A stretch of 18,534 nt of DNA from Podila epigama (lineage: Eukaryota; Mortierellomycota; Mortierellomycetes; Mortierellales; Mortierellaceae): positions 1 to 18,534 of the forward strand of contig JAAAVE010000470.1 in assembly GCA_015679605.1 (NCBI GenBank). Reading direction: 5' to 3'. Positions within the stretch are counted from its first letter, which is position 1, and the number at the start of each line of letters is the position of its first letter. The notes beneath the pieces are model-generated. The model saw nothing but the letters and a program-made list of their open reading frames with translations. It had not been told where the DNA came from and searched no databases. The position numbers were made by a program, and so were the translations under genes. Below, piece by piece: positions 15,808 through 18,534 of the stretch.

Positions 15808-18017
15808 ATGACATTCACCCTTCCATTGCAACCTGCCTGGGCGTCTGACCCTGTCACGCTACAGGCTGTTGGCGCTATCGTCGCTGTCACTGTCATTGGT
15901 GTTGTTGTTGCTCGTCTCCTTAGACACATGCAGTCCATGTCCTATTCTGTCACAGTATCCTTGCCTCCAGGTAATGTGGTCAACGCATTGCAAACACACA
16001 CACACATTCACACACACAAAAAAACACAGCAAACAATTAATGAAGTGACATAGAAGGCAGCATCATGTTCCTTTTTTAACATATCCTCTCCTTTGAATTG
16101 AAAAATACTGTATCTAAATAGCGGCCAGTCCTGGTTGGAAGGAAGGCGCACTTTTGGAAAATCCCAGCATTCAGGTACGCCTATTAAATCCCTTACTGAT
16201 AGAGTGGTGAAAAAAGAAGAAAAAAAAATGTCAATTGTACTGACGGATAGCATCTAATGCTTAAACAGGATCCCGCACAGCCAGGTCAAATCATATGTTA
16301 TGATCCATCCACAGGACGCCATCTTGCCACGATCCGTGCGCACACCAAGGCAGACGTGGATGAAGCCTTGCGCAAGGCTCGCAAGGCACAGGCCAAGTGG
16401 GCCAAGACCACTTTTGCCCAGCGCAAGGTCGTCCTCCAGGTACTACTCGATTTTATCCTCCTCAACCAAGAGTCCATCTGCAGGGTCGCAGCAAGGGATA
16501 CTGGCAAGACTATGGTGGACGGCAAGTTTGGTGAGATTCTTACGACCTGTGAGCGTATCCGTTGGACACTAGCTCATGGTGAGGATGCTCTCAAGGACGA
16601 GTACCGTGATCCAGGTCTGCTGATGTTTTACAAGGCCGCCAAAGTGGAGCACCGACCCATGGGTGTAGTGGCCGCACTGGTGTCATGGAACTACCCCTTC
16701 CATAATACATTTGGTCCACTGATTACAGCACTCTTTGCTGGTAATGGCATCCTTATCAAGGCATCTGAGCAAGTAGCCTGGTCCACGACTACTTACTTTG
16801 CCAGGATTATCGAGGCATGTCTGATGGTTTGTGGTCATGACCCGGATCTCGTCCAATTCTTGGTGGGGTTCCAAGAGTGTGGTGAGGCCGTTGTGAAGAG
16901 CGGTGTTGACGGTATTACGTTCATTGGATCACCCGAGGTGGGCGCCAAGGTCGCGACGGCAGCCGCAGCCAATCTGACCCCATGTGTCCTTGAACTTGGT
17001 GGAAAGGATGTGGCCATTGTCAACAAGGATGTGGACCTGAATGCTGTGGTCCCCATTCTGATGCGTGGCGTGTTCCAAAACTGTGGTCAGAACTGTATTG
17101 GTATCGAGCGTGTGATTGTGCACGAAAGTCTTCATGACAAGTTGATAGAGATGACGGGCAGTCGAATCAAGGCGTTGAAGCAAGGTCCTCCATTGGAAGT
17201 CGAGAATATTGACTGTGGTTCCATGACGATGAGCGGACGCGTAAGTTGAAAGTGTATTTGTGTTTTGTTTGAGAAGGAGGAGGAGAAGAAGAAGAAGAAG
17301 AAAAGATGTCAAAAATGGTAGATTGATCATCCTCTCTTTTTTTTTTTTTTTTTTTTGCCCTCTCTTTGATAGTCCAAGGGGTTGGAGGCATTAGTTCAGG
17401 ACGCGGTCGAGTCTGGAGCGACACTTGTTCACGGAGGCAAACAGTTCATCCACCCCCAGTTCCCTCATGGCCAGTTCTTTACACCAACCTTGATCACAAA
17501 TCTCAGGACAGATATGAAGATTGCACAGGAGGAAGCATTTGCACCCATCATGGCTGTCTTCAAGTTTTCGACCTTGGATGAGGCGGTGGCGATTGCCAAC
17601 TCGACCCGCTATAGCCTTGGCTCGAATGTGTTTTCCCGCAACCAAAAGGAAGGTGTTTATATCATGGATCGACTTCGCGCAGGAATGAGCAACCTGAATG
17701 ACTTTGGTGTCAACTATTTGTGTCAATCACTGCCCTTTGGTGGCATTGGCAGCAGTGGCTATGGTCGATTTGGCGGACCTGAGGGTCTGCGTGCAGTGTG
17801 CCATCAGCGTTCGATTACAGTAGACAGATGGCCAATGCTTATCCAGACGTTCTTGCCACCAGTGCTTCAGTATCCCATGTTGAATGTGGGTGATGCGATT
17901 GTTGTGACTCGAGATCTGGTCAACATTATCTATGCAGGCTGGGTGAGCCGTGTAAAGTCTGTATTTGAGATTGTCAAGGTCATTGCGGTTGGTGCAAACG
18001 AGCCAGAGGCTCTTTAG
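15808..18017 (+). CDS. MSC7: Membrane-anchored aldehyde dehydrogenase (fungal Msc7-like), 4 exons
   Basis: Exons 15808-15970, 16122-16174, 16269-17240 and 17373-18017 give 1833 nt, or 610 residues. A hydrophobic segment at about 18-38 suggests an N-terminal anchor, possibly in the ER. Catalytic-domain landmarks are SWNYPFHN (Asn213), IKASE (Lys236), FIGSPEVG, ELGGKD with the general base Glu314, and FQNCGQNCIGIER with nucleophile Cys348, 34 residues after Glu314 as is usual. EEAFAPIMAVF and SLPFGGIGSSGYGRFGG follow. The family oxidises aldehydes with NAD(P)+; the substrate is unknown, and yeast Msc7 was named from a recombination screen. The 53-nt exon 2 encodes AASPGWKEGALLENPSIQ, matching the linker in fungal relatives. 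A hydrophobic C-terminal tail (about 540-590) may add a second membrane contact. Confidence 0.92.
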
Positions 18018-18059
18018 AGCCATGCTCAATATGCACGTTTCTTGAGTAATCATAATAAT

Positions 18060-18065
18060 AATAAA
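18060..18065 (+). terminator. Poly(A) signal AATAAA for the aldehyde dehydrogenase
   Basis: AATAAA follows an (ATA)n run 43 nt beyond the TAG stop at 18015-18017. Confidence 0.55.
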
Positions 18066-18445
18066 TAGCCTTGCGCTTCGTTTTTTTTCACGAGAGAGAT
18101 GGACCTTGAACCTACTAAACAAGGTAAATTGGTGAAGAACCTACATGTGTCATGATCGCTGTGTCCCTTGCAGACCGTTGACCAAGGGAAGGTATCCAGG
18201 AACATACCGGTGCATTAGTGCACAGGGTCCTATCCTTTGCCATGTTGCAAGTATTGCACGCTCCAACATACTTCCCCTCCTCTCTCTCTCTCTCCACTCG
18301 CCGCTTCACTGCACTCTGCACTCTGCACGCCACACGCGATATGTCTCAAGTACTGATACTACTACAACACCCCTCTTTTTGACGACAGCGACCATCCAAG
18401 GTTTGTTCATGTACCTGGGGGGTTAAAGATTGGAAGAACGTGTAG

Positions 18446-18450
18446 CCAAT
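18446..18450 (+). promoter_or_regulatory. CCAAT box (CCAATCAG)
   Basis: CCAATCAG lies 25 nt before the ACGCGT-centred dyad. It is the same octamer as the inverted box at 10642-10649, which also lies upstream of an ACGCGT palindrome. Confidence 0.35.
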
Positions 18451-18474
18451 CAGAGCACAGATCTAATGGCACGC

Positions 18475-18497
18475 CCACAGGAGACGCGTTCCTGTGG
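18475..18497. promoter_or_regulatory. 23-bp dyad: 8-bp inverted arms around GACGCGT
   Basis: The arms CCACAGGA (18475-18482) and TCCTGTGG (18490-18497) are perfect reverse complements around a 7-base centre that itself contains the palindromic ACGCGT. It looks like a protein-binding dyad or a cruciform-capable site. Confidence 0.5.
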
Positions 18498-18507
18498 CTC
18501 GAATAAA

Positions 18508-18527
18508 ATGGATGGATGGATGGATGG
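18508..18527. repeat. Five tandem copies of ATGG
   Basis: Five perfect tetranucleotide units lie at the right edge. They create in-frame ATG codons, but the window ends before any reading frame can be judged. Confidence 0.85.
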
Positions 18528-18534
18528 CAATAAA

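Larger units (their letters stand above)
18018..18534. other. Right-edge intergenic region
   Basis: The stretch holds an AATAAA for the aldehyde dehydrogenase, a (CT)n run at 18279-18295, a CCAATCAG at 18446-18453, a dyad centred on ACGCGT, and a short ATGG repeat. The order CCAAT, dyad, then ATG-containing repeat looks like the promoter of a plus-strand gene beyond the edge, but no CDS can be supported here. Confidence 0.4.

Noticed and set aside
16929-17424. Minus-strand ORFs of 133 and 85 codons
   Set aside because: They are antisense to the aldehyde dehydrogenase exon 3 and the purine-rich intron 3.
1-18534. tRNA, rRNA, CRISPR array, prokaryotic operon or defence system
   Set aside because: No cloverleaf with A and B boxes, no regularly spaced repeats, and no Shine-Dalgarno-led gene strings were seen. 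All supported genes are spliced.

Overview
This is an intron-rich eukaryotic window, most consistent with an early-diverging filamentous fungus (Mucoromycota-like). The evidence is short GT-AG introns (mostly 85-165 nt), CT-rich leaders, AATAAA signals close behind stop codons, frequent A/T homopolymers, and fungal-type families (a Sit4-associated SAPS protein, a fungal Msc7-like aldehyde dehydrogenase, a Tgl2-like lipase) next to a pterin-4a-carbinolamine dehydratase. The species cannot be fixed from the sequence alone. I rebuilt the gene models by joining exons across splice sites that keep the frame and restore family motifs. No expression data were available.

Layout. 1-309 (+): probable 3' end of a gene entering from the left. 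737-6084 (-): ten-exon SAPS-domain protein (PP6/Sit4 regulatory subunit), with two unusually long 5' introns. 6579-7923 (-): four-exon short-chain dehydrogenase/reductase with one GC-AG intron. 8189-10381 (-): five-exon TMEM135-like membrane protein. 10382-11588: a long intergenic region with promoter-like motifs and an uncertain small ORF. 11589-12667 (+): three-exon multi-pass membrane protein, possibly FAR-17a/AIG1-like. 12878-14222 (+): two-exon mitochondrial-type lipase. 14356-15014 (-): two-exon pterin carbinolamine dehydratase with a presequence-like N-terminal extension. 15015-15807: repeat-bearing intergenic region that may be a decayed non-autonomous transposon. 15808-18017 (+): four-exon membrane-anchored aldehyde dehydrogenase. 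18018-18534: intergenic, with a striking dyad near the right edge.

The genes do not form a pathway or cluster. They look like separate housekeeping genes (phosphatase signalling, lipid/aldehyde metabolism, pterin recycling, membrane proteins). I see no prokaryotic operons, CRISPR, tRNA or rRNA. The items most worth following up are the possible mobile element at about 15137-15751, the plus-strand coding-like stretches inside the SAPS introns, the dual-start dehydratase, and the ACGCGT-centred palindromes. I found no convincing new multi-gene system.
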